A stretch of DNA of 64,000 nucleotides from Frankiales bacterium (GCA_025980325.1 JAICXQ010000003.1:1-64000); one strand, 5' to 3'. Counted from the first letter of the stretch, positions 7,890-16,793 are shown. Notes: a model not told the origin generated them from the letters alone. Made by a program: numbers and translations.

Positions 7890-8906
7890 GTGACCGCTGA
7901 CACTCCGGACCGCGCTCGGACCGTCCTGACCGCGATCTCGCCGCGCGCGTACGAGCACCCGGCCGACCGGGCGGCGCTGACCGCGCTGCGGAAGGTACGC
8001 GGGTTCGACCAGATGCTGCGCTGGCTGTCCGGCCTGTTCGCCGGGCGCAGCCCGCGGCTGCTCGCGCTCGCCTCGACGGTACGGGTGAGCGAGCGGCAGT
8101 TCCCGACGGTGCACCGGCTCGTGCAGGACGGCGCGCGCATCCTCGACCTCGCCGACGTTCCCGAGGTCTTCGTCAGCTGCGACCCCAGGCCGCAGGCGAG
8201 CACGATCGGGATCGACAAGCCGTTCCTGCTGCTGACCAGCGGGCTGGTCGACCTGCTCGACGAGGAAGAGCTGCGGTTCGTCATCGGCCACGAGCTCGGT
8301 CACGTCTTGTCCGGTCACGCGGTCTACCGCTCGATGCTCGACCAGCTGCTCGCGCTCTCGCGCCGGATCTTCTTCCTGCCGATGGGCTACCTCGGCCTGC
8401 GCGCGCTGGTGACCGCGCTCGAGGAGTGGTACCGCAAGTCCGAACTGTCGTGCGACCGCGCCGGGTTGCTCGCCGGTCAGGATCCCTCGGCGGCGCTGCG
8501 CGCGCAGATGAAGACCGCCGGTGGATCGCGGTTGGCCGAGATGGACGTCACCGAGTTCCTGGAGCAGGCGCGCGAGTACGACGCGCAAGGCGACCTGCGC
8601 AACGGCGTGCTCAAGCTGCTCGCGTTGCAGGGACAGACGCATCCGTTCGCGGTGTTGCGGGCGGCCGAGCTGCGGCGCTGGATCGACGGCGGCGACTACC
8701 AGCGCATCCTCGGCGGCGACTACCCGCGGCGCGGCGCCGAGGACGAGCCGCCGATCGCCGACGAGGCCCGCGAAGCCGCACGGTCGTACAAGGAGACGAT
8801 GGAAGACTCCGCCGACGCGCTGATGCGTCTCGTGCGCGCGGTCGGCGAAGAAGCCGTGTCGGTCGGGCAACGGGTCGCGGATCGCATTCGCGGCGACGAG
8901 TCCTAA
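7890..8906 (+). CDS. M48-type zinc metallopeptidase
   Basis: 338 residues. The zinc site HELGH is at residues 134-138 (FVIGHELGHVLSGHA) and the third ligand Glu185 lies in RKSELSCDRAGLL, so the catalytic set is complete. Unlike HtpX it has no clear N-terminal membrane pair; LALSRRIFFLPMGYLGLRAL at about 154-173 is the only hydrophobic stretch. GTG 7890 is chosen because the leaderless -10 box fits it and upstream in-frame codons run through the inverted repeat. The stop codon overlaps that of the opposite oxidoreductase gene. Confidence 0.87.
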   Translation: MTADTPDRARTVLTAISPRAYEHPADRAALTALRKVRGFDQMLRWLSGLFAGRSPRLLALASTVRVSERQFPTVHRLVQDGARILDLADVPEVFVSCDPRPQASTIGIDKPFLLLTSGLVDLLDEEELRFVIGHELGHVLSGHAVYRSMLDQLLALSRRIFFLPMGYLGLRALVTALEEWYRKSELSCDRAGLLAGQDPSAALRAQMKTAGGSRLAEMDVTEFLEQAREYDAQGDLRNGVLKLLALQGQTHPFAVLRAAELRRWIDGGDYQRILGGDYPRRGAEDEPPIADEAREAARSYKETMEDSADALMRLVRAVGEEAVSVGQRVADRIRGDES

Positions 8907-10036
8907 CCCCCTGCGCCGAACCAGCGGGCGATCCTGGATCGGCCGAATTCTTCCTTGTCCGCGGCCAATTCCGGCGACGGTCCTTCGAGGCCGCCGACCG
9001 GCGCCTGGCCCGGCGTGAACGTGACGTCGACCTTCGCGACCGCGCCGCGGCCGACCTCGACGTAGCAGATGCCGCGGCCGTCGTACGCCTGCGTCGCGGT
9101 CTCGCCGCGCAGCCTCGCCGCGATCCGGTGCGCGACGATCGCGGCCTGGCCTTCGGCGAAGACGCCGGCTTTCGGTGTGCCGGCGCTGGTGACGTCGCCG
9201 ACGGCGTAGACGTCCGCGAACGCCGTCTCCAGCGTGCGCGGATCGACCGGAATCCAGCCGTCGACGGCGAGCCCGGAGTCGATGACGACGTCGGGTGCGC
9301 GATGCACCGGGACGCCGAGGAAGAGGTCGTACGGCAGCTCGCCGCCATCGTCGAGTACGGCGACGCGGCGAGCCGGATCCAGCGACGCGACCCGTCGGTT
9401 CGGGCACCAGCGGATGCCGCGCTTCTCGAACGCCGCCAGCAGCGCGGCCGATGCGTCAGGGCTCGGCGGCACCGGCTTGGGCAGCGGCATGACGAGCGTC
9501 ACGCTCGAGGACGCGAGCACGTCTCGTTCGCGCAGGAAGTCGTGCACCAGCAAGGCCGTTTCGCTCGGCGCCGGCGGGCACTTGAACGGTGTCGACGTCA
9601 CGCCGACGACGACGTTGCCACCGCGGAAGCCGGCGAGCACGTCGCGCAGCGCGAACGCGCCGGCGACGGTGTAGAACTCGTGCCCGCCTTCGAGCAGTCC
9701 CGGCGTCGCGGCCGGATCGAGTTCGGCACCGAGCGCGACGACGAGCACGTCCGCCTGCAATGGGCCGGCGGTGGTCTCGACCCGCTTCGCCGTCGGATCG
9801 ATCGACTGCACCGTGGCGTTGACGAAGCGCACGCCGGGCAGCGACAGCGCGGCGTACGGATGCACCACCGCCGTCTGGTCGTGCTTGCCGAACATCACGT
9901 CGAGCTTGGAGAAACCGAAGACGAACGCGTCGCCGCCGTCGACGAGAGTCAGGTCGAGGTCGGGACCGAACTGTTCGGACAGGCTCGCGGCGAGTTCGAG
10001 CCCACCGAAGCCGGCCCCGAGTACGACGATGCGCAT
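8903..10036 (-). CDS. FAD/NAD(P)-binding oxidoreductase, sulfide:quinone reductase-like
   Basis: 377-residue pyridine nucleotide-disulfide oxidoreductase. The FAD Rossmann motif is MRIVVLGAGFGGLELA at the N terminus and the second FAD contact VYAVGDVTSAGTPKAGVFAE is in the C-terminal half. GALR..LAGFRGGNVVVGV looks like the central domain, and CPPAPSETALL resembles the FCSD/SQR group. Only Cys residues in FKCPPAP, RWCPNR and GICYVE are present, so I cannot assign SQR chemistry. ATG 10036 begins exactly at the Rossmann fold; CATGAT lies 6 nt upstream. It is divergent from the AAA gene with 83 bases between. Confidence 0.83.
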   Translation of the reverse strand: MRIVVLGAGFGGLELAASLSEQFGPDLDLTLVDGGDAFVFGFSKLDVMFGKHDQTAVVHPYAALSLPGVRFVNATVQSIDPTAKRVETTAGPLQADVLVVALGAELDPAATPGLLEGGHEFYTVAGAFALRDVLAGFRGGNVVVGVTSTPFKCPPAPSETALLVHDFLRERDVLASSSVTLVMPLPKPVPPSPDASAALLAAFEKRGIRWCPNRRVASLDPARRVAVLDDGGELPYDLFLGVPVHRAPDVVIDSGLAVDGWIPVDPRTLETAFADVYAVGDVTSAGTPKAGVFAEGQAAIVAHRIAARLRGETATQAYDGRGICYVEVGRGAVAKVDVTFTPGQAPVGGLEGPSPELAADKEEFGRSRIARWFGAGG

Positions 10037-10119
10037 CGGCTGATCATGTCGAAAATACGTCGACAACCAAAGCGTTTCGGCGCACCCTTTGCTGTTTGCA
10101 TCCGCGAGGTAGAGGGACA

Positions 10120-11235
10120 ATGACCGCCATCCGTGCCGTCCACGACGGCATCGACCATGCGCTCGAAGACGTGCTTCGGGCGCCGCTGCCCGACGCCGTG
10201 ACCGACGGCGCCGCGCCGTGCGATGCGCTGCTGTTCAACCTGTTCCTGCGCCCGCACATCCACGGACTGCACCCGTACCTGATCGAGGTCGACCTGAATG
10301 CCGGCGTCGACGTCATCGGCATCCTGCCCGAAGGCGCGCGAGTGCTCCGGTGGCACCGGCGCAGCGGTGTTCCGCAGGTACTGGCGTCGTACGACCGCTG
10401 CCTCGTCACGGTGCGCAGTTGGAAACGCGCGGCCGACGTCTGGGTGAGCGGGCCGGACAAGGACCGCGTCACATCGCTCGTCGCCGAGTTGAAGAAGAAG
10501 GTCCCGGAGCCGCCGAAGGAGCGTGCGGTACGAGTCACGTTCTGGCACAAGGCGAAGCGCAGCTGGCATCGCTCGCGCGACATCGACGTGCCGACGTGGT
10601 CGGAGGTGGCCCACCTCTACCCGGCGTCGGTGCGCGACGTGATGACCCGGCTGACCGCGTATCGGCCGGACGGCAGCGGATCGGGAGGCCGGTTGCTGTT
10701 GTGGCACGGACCGCCGGGCACCGGCAAGACGTCCGCGGTGCGCGCACTGTTCGACGCGTGGCGGGACTGGGCGAGCGCGCATGTCGTCTCCGATGCCGAG
10801 CAGCTGCTCAACAGCGTCGACTACCTGGCGCAGGTGCTGCTCGACACCGACGACGAGGACGACGGTGCGCCCTGGCGGCTGGTCGTCGCCGAAGACGCCG
10901 AGGAGCTGCTCCGGCGCGACGCGCGTTCGCATGTCGGTTCGGCGCTGGGCCGGTTGCTGAACACCGCGGACGGCCTGCTCGGTCAGGGCTCCAAGGCCTT
11001 GATCCTGCTGACCACGAACGAGCCGGTCGACGAGATGCACCCGGCGTTGCTGCGCCCGGGCCGCTGCCTCGCCCGGATCGAGTTCCCGCCGCTGTCGGCC
11101 GCCGAGGCCGGCGCGTTGCTCGGTACGGACGACGTGACCGGGCCGCTCACCCTGGCCGAGGTGATGGAACGCCGCGGCACGATCGGCCGCGTGCAGGCAG
11201 TACGCCAGAGCGAGCGTCCGGGGCTGTATCTCTAG
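10120..11235 (+). CDS. AAA ATPase with N-terminal DUF5925-like domain
   Basis: 371 residues. The C-terminal half is an AAA+ module: Walker A GPPGTGKT at 197-204, Walker B LVVAED at 254-259, sensor 1 ILLTTN ending at Asn300 and an arginine finger in ALLRPGR. The first 180 residues (with a KAKRSWHRSRDIDVPTW stretch) match the DUF5925 arrangement as I remember it from other actinomycetes. No partner gene that would reveal a substrate is adjacent. ATG 10120 has GAGG and GAGGG tracts upstream; an in-frame TTG at 10096 is less likely. Role unknown. Confidence 0.87.
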   Translation: MTAIRAVHDGIDHALEDVLRAPLPDAVTDGAAPCDALLFNLFLRPHIHGLHPYLIEVDLNAGVDVIGILPEGARVLRWHRRSGVPQVLASYDRCLVTVRSWKRAADVWVSGPDKDRVTSLVAELKKKVPEPPKERAVRVTFWHKAKRSWHRSRDIDVPTWSEVAHLYPASVRDVMTRLTAYRPDGSGSGGRLLLWHGPPGTGKTSAVRALFDAWRDWASAHVVSDAEQLLNSVDYLAQVLLDTDDEDDGAPWRLVVAEDAEELLRRDARSHVGSALGRLLNTADGLLGQGSKALILLTTNEPVDEMHPALLRPGRCLARIEFPPLSAAEAGALLGTDDVTGPLTLAEVMERRGTIGRVQAVRQSERPGLYL

Positions 11236-11291
11236 GCTGAGCCGTGCCTTGCGCGAGCCTGGAGCTGGCGTCTCGCGACTGCGTACTCACA

Positions 11292-11376
11292 GTCCGTAGC
11301 CGCGGACGCATGTGCCCTTTCTGGACCTAAGCGTCCAGGAGCGTAACGTCATGCCGCCCACGGGTTAGGTCCCGTG
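11292..11376. terminator. three tandem hairpins between convergent genes
   Basis: GTCCG/CGGAC (11292-11296 and 11303-11307), CTGGAC/GTCCAG (11321-11326 and 11333-11338) and CACGGG/CCCGTG (11359-11364 and 11371-11376) form three small stems in the 164-base gap between the convergent AAA and monooxygenase-like genes. A bidirectional terminator is the simplest reading. Confidence 0.45.
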
Positions 11377-11399
11377 AACAGGATGCGCCGCCGCCTCGC

Positions 11400-11720
11400 T
11401 TAGGCGCCCCAGCCGACCTTGTCGTGCGTGTCGAGCTCGCGCCAGAACGTCACCTCGGGCTCGGCGGTCGCGCCGACCTCGGCCATCATCGGACCGATCC
11501 GCTCCTGGTTCGCGGCGAAGAAACGCTGGAAGCTCTCGGGATCCGGCCACTCGTCGATCACCATGATCTGGCCGTCGTCGCTGCCGTAAAAGCGGTGCGC
11601 GATCAGCCCGTGGTTCTTCGCGTCGTCGGCGATCGCCCGGATGGCATCCGGCTCGGCGCCCGCCCGCTTCTCCAAGCTCGCCGGGTCACCCTTGATCCGC
11701 ATCGTCATCAGCACGGACAT
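11400..11720 (-). CDS. antibiotic biosynthesis monooxygenase-like (ABM fold) protein
   Basis: 106-residue dimeric alpha/beta-barrel protein. The core HRFYGSDDGQIMVIDEWPDPESFQRFF, with a following FF..N helix, is typical of ABM/EthD-like stress or heme-degrading proteins. ATG 11720 follows GAGAGGAGCG at good spacing, so this gene, unlike many neighbours, has a leader. A TTGACG/TATGGG promoter lies just upstream. Small ABM proteins often have no known substrate, and no operon partner helps here. Confidence 0.8.
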   Translation of the reverse strand: MSVLMTMRIKGDPASLEKRAGAEPDAIRAIADDAKNHGLIAHRFYGSDDGQIMVIDEWPDPESFQRFFAANQERIGPMMAEVGATAEPEVTFWRELDTHDKVGWGA

Positions 11721-11761
11721 GCCTGCGCTCCTCTCGATCGACCGATCCCTGTCCTGCTCTG

Positions 11762-11789
11762 CCCATATCAGGGCTACGTCGAACGTCAA
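11762..11789 (-). promoter_or_regulatory. TTGACG - 16 nt - TATGGG promoter
   Basis: On the minus strand TTGACG (11789-11784) is followed after 16 nt by TATGGG (11767-11762), about 40 bases before the ABM-like start codon. Confidence 0.45.
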
Positions 11790-12008
11790 GCGTTCACGCC
11801 TGCGGAACGCTCGAGACGAGCGCTTTGTACAGTCAGATGTCGCTCGACGTCACCGCGGCGACCTCGTGTTGGTGATCGCCTGCGCGAGGTACTGCTGCGA
11901 CGTGCCGGGGTGGCGGACGACGTCGCCGCGCCATCGCCGAGGTGTCCGTCCAGTTTCCCAGCCCGGCCGGGCCCTGTCACCGGAAGTACGGTACGGCGCG
12001 GCGCGGGG

Positions 12009-13064
12009 CTAGCGCGCGCGGCGCGCGATCCACCAGTAGCAGCCGCCGATCGCGAGCGCGGCCAGCGCGACGAAGATGCCGGTCTCCAGCCACTGCAACG
12101 CCCAGTAGCGGCTCGCCGGCTGGTACGTCACCGCCAGATGGAACACCCGCGCCGCCTCGTCGCGGCAGGCGTGGAACGCGTCGGCGACACCGGGAGCAGC
12201 TTTGACCGGCCCGTTCCCCGGCGCCCCCGGGGCCGGCGGATTGGCGATCGCCGGGCAGTACTGCTGCACGAACGCGGTCAGCTGCGCCGAACTCGCCACA
12301 TGCCCGGTGCTGGTGAGGATCTGGGTGGATTGCGTCCAGGTGTTCGAACCGGCCGATGCCTTCGCCACCAGCGTGATCGGCGAGCCGTCGGAGGAGACGA
12401 AACCGAATCCGTCCGCGTTCAACATCGACAACGTCTTGTGCAACGGCGGCAACAGGTGCGGGCGGATCAAACGCGTGGTCACGATCCGAGCGCCGACGTA
12501 CACGCCGAGAGTGGCCGCCATCGTCGGCACGACCCGCCGGATCACGACTCCGATCAATGCACCTGCGGCGAAGGCAAAGACCGCGTACCCGATCGGGGCG
12601 ATGTCCCGCCGTTCGAACAGGTCGTACGGGTTCGACCCGACCTTGTCGAGCGCGCGGTACCACCAGGTGATGACCAGAGTGAGGATGCCGGCGATTGTCG
12701 CGACTGCACCGGCACCGGTCGCGAGTTTCGTCGTCAGCCAACGGGATCGGGTGACGCTCTGCGTCCAGGCGAGCCGATACGTACCCGCTTCGAATTCGCG
12801 GGCGAGCAACGGCGCGCCCCAGAAGATGCCGAGCAATGCGGGAGTGACCAGCGACAGCACGTCGAAGCTGTTGCGCAGGAACGTATCGCTGTGCAGGAAC
12901 TGGGTGGTCGCGAGGTCGCAGCCGATCGTGCAATGCAGGATGTGGCTGTGGTACAGGTTCGACAGGTGCACACCGGTGATCGCGGCCGCGATCGCGAGCG
13001 CACCGAGCATCGCGTAGACACCCAACGTCTGGGTACGCGACTGCAGCCACGCGAATCGGGTCAT
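12009..13064 (-). CDS. ABC transporter permease of a YtrA-type operon
   Basis: 351-residue integral membrane subunit. Hydrophobic helices are visible at about 13-35, 78-100, 118-140, 150-172 and near the C terminus (WLETGIFVALAALAIGGCYWW). A long extracytoplasmic loop between the last two segments carries three cysteines. ATG 13064 overlaps the ATPase stop by 4 bases, so the two are translationally coupled. With the GntR regulator it forms a self-regulated exporter of the type used against cell-envelope antibiotics. The roughly 290 bases between this gene and the ABM gene, including 11790-12008, show no credible gene. Confidence 0.87.
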   Translation of the reverse strand: MTRFAWLQSRTQTLGVYAMLGALAIAAAITGVHLSNLYHSHILHCTIGCDLATTQFLHSDTFLRNSFDVLSLVTPALLGIFWGAPLLAREFEAGTYRLAWTQSVTRSRWLTTKLATGAGAVATIAGILTLVITWWYRALDKVGSNPYDLFERRDIAPIGYAVFAFAAGALIGVVIRRVVPTMAATLGVYVGARIVTTRLIRPHLLPPLHKTLSMLNADGFGFVSSDGSPITLVAKASAGSNTWTQSTQILTSTGHVASSAQLTAFVQQYCPAIANPPAPGAPGNGPVKAAPGVADAFHACRDEAARVFHLAVTYQPASRYWALQWLETGIFVALAALAIGGCYWWIARRAR

Positions 13065-13969
13065 CGGGCCACCGCCAATCGACTCGCCGGCTCGCTCGTA
13101 GCGTCCCGATCCCGGTCGCGGGCTTGGCGCATGTACGCGAGCACGAGGTCGTCGAGAGTGATCGGCGTGACCGTCCACGACGGATCGAGAATCGGGGTCT
13201 CGGTCCGGACCAACAGCGACGTCTGCTTCTCGGTGTGGCTCGCTTCGATGACGGCCGTGTTGCCCGGCAGCGCGACGTGGTCGCGGCGCGGCCCGGTGAG
13301 CAGGTGGTGCCCGGCGAGCAGCTCGTCGACGTCGCCGTCGATCGCGACCCGGCCGGCGACGAGCACGACGAGGTAGTCACACACGCGTTCGAGATCCGCG
13401 ATGAGATGTGACGACAGCACGACGCTGACGCCGTCGACCGCGACCACTTCCATCAGCGTTTGCAGGAACTCACGGCGAGCGAGCGGGTCGAGCGCCGCGA
13501 CCGGCTCGTCGAGCACGAGCAGCTGCGGTCGCTTCGCCACCGCGAGCGTCAAGGCCAGCTGCGCGCGCTGCCCGCCGGAGAGCGTGCCGGTGCGCTGCCC
13601 GAGGTCGAGGCCGAGGTCGCGCACCCGGTCGGCGGCGAACGCCGCGTCCCAGTTCGGGTTGAGCCACTCCCCCATGCGCAGGTGCTGTTCGACGGTCAAC
13701 CGCGAGTACGTCGGGCTGTCCTGCGCGAGGAAACCGATCCGGGCGAGCTGGTCGGCGCCGGCGTTGGGCCTCTCGCCCAGCACCGAGATCGAGCCCGCGC
13801 TCGGTTCGAGCAGGCCGACGGCGAGGTGCAGCAGCGTGGTCTTGCCGGCGCCGTTCGGCCCGACCAGACCGACCACGCGACCGGCCGGGATCGTCAGCGT
13901 GCAATCGGTGAGTGCCCAGCGCCGGCCGTACCGCTTGCCGACACCGGCCGTCTCCATCGCCGTGGTCAT
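13061..13969 (-). CDS. ABC transporter ATP-binding protein
   Basis: 302 residues. Walker A GPNGAGKT is near residue 36, the signature LSGGQRAQ near 129, Walker B LLVLDEP near 149, and the H-loop is in LSSHL. The C-terminal 80 residues form an extra domain common in exporters of the CcmA/YtrB type. It starts with ATG 13969 overlapping the regulator stop by 4 bases. It powers the permease encoded next and presumably exports a peptide or lipid-targeting compound, judging only from the GntR-YtrA context. Confidence 0.93.
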   Translation of the reverse strand: MTTAMETAGVGKRYGRRWALTDCTLTIPAGRVVGLVGPNGAGKTTLLHLAVGLLEPSAGSISVLGERPNAGADQLARIGFLAQDSPTYSRLTVEQHLRMGEWLNPNWDAAFAADRVRDLGLDLGQRTGTLSGGQRAQLALTLAVAKRPQLLVLDEPVAALDPLARREFLQTLMEVVAVDGVSVVLSSHLIADLERVCDYLVVLVAGRVAIDGDVDELLAGHHLLTGPRRDHVALPGNTAVIEASHTEKQTSLLVRTETPILDPSWTVTPITLDDLVLAYMRQARDRDRDATSEPASRLAVAR

Positions 13970-14364
13970 GCGACTCCCTCCCCTTCGACGAAGCAGTCGC
14001 GGAACGCCGTGCGGTAGATGGCCTCGATCTCCTCGCCGCTGAGGCCCGCGTCACGGGCCGAGCGCAACCAGGAAGCCATCGAGCGGCGGAACTTCGCCTG
14101 CGCTTGCGGATCGGTGCGCGGCAACCGGCCGACGACGAACGTGCCGAGACCCGGTCGCGCGCGCACCAGGCCCTCGCGTTCGAGGTCGCGGTACGCCTTG
14201 AGCACCGTGTTCGGATTGATCGCCAGCGACGCGACGACCTGTTGAGCCGTCGGCAGCCGGTCGCCGGGCTCGAGCAACCCAAGCTGCAGCGCTTGGTGCA
14301 CCTGCTGCACGAGCTGCGCATACGTCGGAACACCGGACGAAGGGTCCAGGTGGAACTCGATCAT
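13966..14364 (-). CDS. GntR-family regulator, YtrA subfamily
   Basis: 132 residues, the short YtrA form. An N-terminal winged helix-turn-helix (YAQLVQQVHQALQLG, then PTAQQVVASLAINPNTVLKAY, then GLVRARPGLGTFV) is followed by only about 50 residues, too few for a FadR or HutC ligand domain. It is the first gene of a three-gene operon with an ABC exporter. A perfect CACTAA-N4-TTAGTG palindrome lies 11 bases upstream and is the likely autoregulatory operator. Ligand unknown. Confidence 0.92.
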   Translation of the reverse strand: MIEFHLDPSSGVPTYAQLVQQVHQALQLGLLEPGDRLPTAQQVVASLAINPNTVLKAYRDLEREGLVRARPGLGTFVVGRLPRTDPQAQAKFRRSMASWLRSARDAGLSGEEIEAIYRTAFRDCFVEGEGVA

Positions 14365-14371
14365 TCATCAC

Positions 14372-14392
14372 TTCCACTAAGCAGTTAGTGAA
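14372..14392. promoter_or_regulatory. palindromic operator for the YtrA-type regulator
   Basis: CACTAA (14375-14380) and TTAGTG (14385-14390) form a perfect 6-4-6 palindrome, extended by TT and AA at the flanks. It lies between a TTGACA -35 box (14421-14416, minus strand) and the GntR start codon. A TATCAC follows the -35 by 14 nt, a short spacing, so the exact -10 is uncertain. Position fits repression of the operon. Confidence 0.7.
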
Positions 14393-14491
14393 AGAGTGAT
14401 AGGGGTTCGGTCGGTTGTCAAGCACTTTCGTTACGCGAGGACGGGTGCCGCGTACCACCCCACAGATGCCCAGCCGAGGAGACCTGTCGCA

Positions 14492-16177
14492 GTGACACCA
14501 CGATTGCGCCTGTCGCACCGCCCCGGATTGTTGCTTCTTGCGATGGCCATGAGCGTGCTCGGTTTTGGATTGGTGTCGGCGGGCGCGCAGCCGGCGCTCG
14601 ACGATCCGCCGCCGAGCGGGACGCCGTCCACCGACAGCTGCACGCACATGCCGAGCACCAAACCGCCCGTCGTACCGACGCAACCGACCGCATCGTTGAC
14701 ACCGGCCACGCGCCACCTCACCCTCAACCCCGGTCAGTCGGCGACCGTCCCGGTGAGCATCGTGCAGCCGGCGCAGGAACTCGACGCGTTCTTCCTCGAG
14801 GACAACGGCACGAAGAGCGAGTTCACCCACTGCGCTTTCCAGGGCGGCTTGCTGTGGGCGACCACGCGGTTGGCGAAGGAGCGCAACGTTCGCGTGGGCT
14901 TGGGCAACTTCGGCGACTACACGGGCTTCGAGTTGTTGCCGAGTGGCAGCACGGGCTTCGACGAGGCCCAAGGATCCAGCGGTGTCTACTACCTGGACTC
15001 GCCGATCCAGCGACCCGGTCGGGACTTTTTCACCGACGTGATGTACCTCGGCAGCGCGTGGCGGGGAACGTGGCACGCGACGAGTGGTGACCAAGCCGCG
15101 CTGGAGGCCGTGTATCAGGCCGCCACCGGCGCGGGTCATGTCATCGCGCCCGGCGACGTGGACAACATTCCCGCCGGTGCCGGTGCCGATTTTCGCGACG
15201 GCGCGTTTCGGGTCGCCGTCGTCCTCGCGGGCCAGTGGTTCGACACGCCGACCCGGACCCGCGGCTATCCCGGCGCAAGCTTCGCGACCGCCGAAGCCGC
15301 GCTTCGTGACCACGGCGTCAACGTCGCCGGCGTATGGCTCGACAACGAGAACAACAAGGAAGCAAACGGCGGCGCGCAGTACGACGGCTTCGCCGACCTG
15401 CGCACGCTGGTGACGGACACCGGCAGCCGGACGTCGACTTCGCTGAACTGCGGGCCGCACCGGCCGGCGGTGCCGGCCGGAGGCCTACCGCTGTGCGTGT
15501 TCCTCGCACCCGGCGACAGCGACCCCGAAGGTGGCAACTCGGCGGCGCCGTCTCAACTCGGCCCGATGATGCGCAACCTCGTCGAGTCATTCGGGAATCC
15601 GCAACCGGTCTCGATGCAGGTGCTCGGCGGCACGAAGGTGGTCACCCGTGTGGTCGGTGCCGCGCGGCGCGGCGTGAACATCCTGCTGCCGCACGTGTTC
15701 GACGCGGCGGTCACGGTCCGCTGCGACGGTCACGCGATCGGGCACACCGTTCCGGTGCAGTTGGGCGAGGTGGTCGCCGGTCAGCCGCGCGCCGCGTCGA
15801 CGTTCACCGTCACCTGCCGCAAGCCGCCGAAGCACGCGCCGCCACCGGTCGCCGACTCGGTCATCGCAATCTTCGGGCCTGCGGACCCGCCGGCAAAGGC
15901 ATTGCTGATCACGCACGCGCCGCCGAACCCCGCACCCGCGCCGCAGATCCAGCCCCAACCGCTCGCGCAGCAGGTGCCGCAAGGCGCGGTCGCCGCCGGC
16001 CTGAGCGAGCAACCGGATCTCGTTGCTCAGACCGCCAGCGTCTCCGGCCGTACGCCGGATGCCGATCGGCTGTGGTTCGGGCTGATGGCGATGAGCGCGT
16101 TGGGCGCCGGCGCCGTACGGTGGCGGTCCTCACACTGCACCGTGTTGTTGCGCGAGACTGTCGGGCGTGGCTCCTGA
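14492..16177 (+). CDS. secreted/anchored protein with integrin beta/VWA-like domain
   Basis: About 561 residues. GTG 14492 follows GAGGAG and begins a signal peptide (RPGLLLLAMAMSVLGFGLVSAGA). The central region has features I associate with integrin-beta-type VWA folds: LDAFFLEDNGTKS in the place of the metal-binding loop, VRVGLGNFGDY, a GHVIAPGDVDNI loop and FRVAVVLAGQWFDTP. The canonical DxSxS is not intact (DNGTKS has one extra residue), so metal binding is uncertain. A Pro/Gln/Ala-rich segment precedes a C-terminal hydrophobic helix and basic tail (LWFGLMAMSALGAGAVRWR), as in wall- or membrane-anchored proteins, but there is no LPxTG. It is divergent from the GntR operon. Confidence 0.7.
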   Translation: MTPRLRLSHRPGLLLLAMAMSVLGFGLVSAGAQPALDDPPPSGTPSTDSCTHMPSTKPPVVPTQPTASLTPATRHLTLNPGQSATVPVSIVQPAQELDAFFLEDNGTKSEFTHCAFQGGLLWATTRLAKERNVRVGLGNFGDYTGFELLPSGSTGFDEAQGSSGVYYLDSPIQRPGRDFFTDVMYLGSAWRGTWHATSGDQAALEAVYQAATGAGHVIAPGDVDNIPAGAGADFRDGAFRVAVVLAGQWFDTPTRTRGYPGASFATAEAALRDHGVNVAGVWLDNENNKEANGGAQYDGFADLRTLVTDTGSRTSTSLNCGPHRPAVPAGGLPLCVFLAPGDSDPEGGNSAAPSQLGPMMRNLVESFGNPQPVSMQVLGGTKVVTRVVGAARRGVNILLPHVFDAAVTVRCDGHAIGHTVPVQLGEVVAGQPRAASTFTVTCRKPPKHAPPPVADSVIAIFGPADPPAKALLITHAPPNPAPAPQIQPQPLAQQVPQGAVAAGLSEQPDLVAQTASVSGRTPDADRLWFGLMAMSALGAGAVRWRSSHCTVLLRETVGRGS

Positions 16178-16760
16178 GCTAAGCGACCCGAAGGCTGCGT
16201 TGCATCACTACCTGCGGCAGACGCGCGACGACCTCGTCTGGAAGCTCGACGGGTTGAGCGAACGCGACGCGAGACTGCCGCGCACGCCGACCGGCAACAA
16301 CTTGTTGGGCGTCGTGAAGCATTGCCTCAACGTCGAAGCCGGGTACTTCGGGCCGACGTTCGGCCGCGAGTTCGCCGCCGGCGATGAGTTGGTCCCGATG
16401 CAGGCGTACGAGCAGGATCCGCAGGCCGATTGGTACGCCCGCGAGGACGAGACGAAGGACGGGCTGGTCGACCTCTACCGCCGGGTCGCGGCGTTCGCGG
16501 ACGAGACCATCGAACAGTTGCCGCTCGACGCAGTCGGCCGGGTGCCGTGGTGGCCTCCGGACCGGAGCGAGGTGACGCTGGCGCGGATCATCGTCCATGT
16601 CATCTATGACACGGCCCGGCACGGCGGGCACGCCGACATCATGCGCGAGCAGTACGACGGAGCGGTGGGCTGGCAACCGGCGAGCCCGAACGTGCCGGGC
16701 GACTTCGACTGGCCCGCATACGTCGCGAAGCTGACCGACCTCGCGGATCGATTCGGCTGA
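16167..16760 (+). CDS. DinB-superfamily (DUF664) protein
   Basis: 197-residue four-helix bundle of the DinB/DUF664 group, which includes mycothiol-dependent enzymes of actinomycetes. Metal-ligand histidines are visible in VVKHCLN and in HVIYDTARHGGHAD, the usual His-x3-His spacing region. GTG 16167 overlaps the end of the surface-protein gene by 11 bases, suggesting co-transcription. By family it could be a thiol S-transferase or maleylpyruvate isomerase-like enzyme; substrate unknown. Confidence 0.87.
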   Translation: MAPELSDPKAALHHYLRQTRDDLVWKLDGLSERDARLPRTPTGNNLLGVVKHCLNVEAGYFGPTFGREFAAGDELVPMQAYEQDPQADWYAREDETKDGLVDLYRRVAAFADETIEQLPLDAVGRVPWWPPDRSEVTLARIIVHVIYDTARHGGHADIMREQYDGAVGWQPASPNVPGDFDWPAYVAKLTDLADRFG

Positions 16761-16793
16761 CGGGAGAAGTTTCTTGACGAGGTGCGGCAGGTT

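Noticed and set aside
11786-12008. Short open frames between the ABM-like gene and the permease
   Set aside because: They lack ribosome sites and homology-like patterns and are explained by GC bias; I see no gene here.
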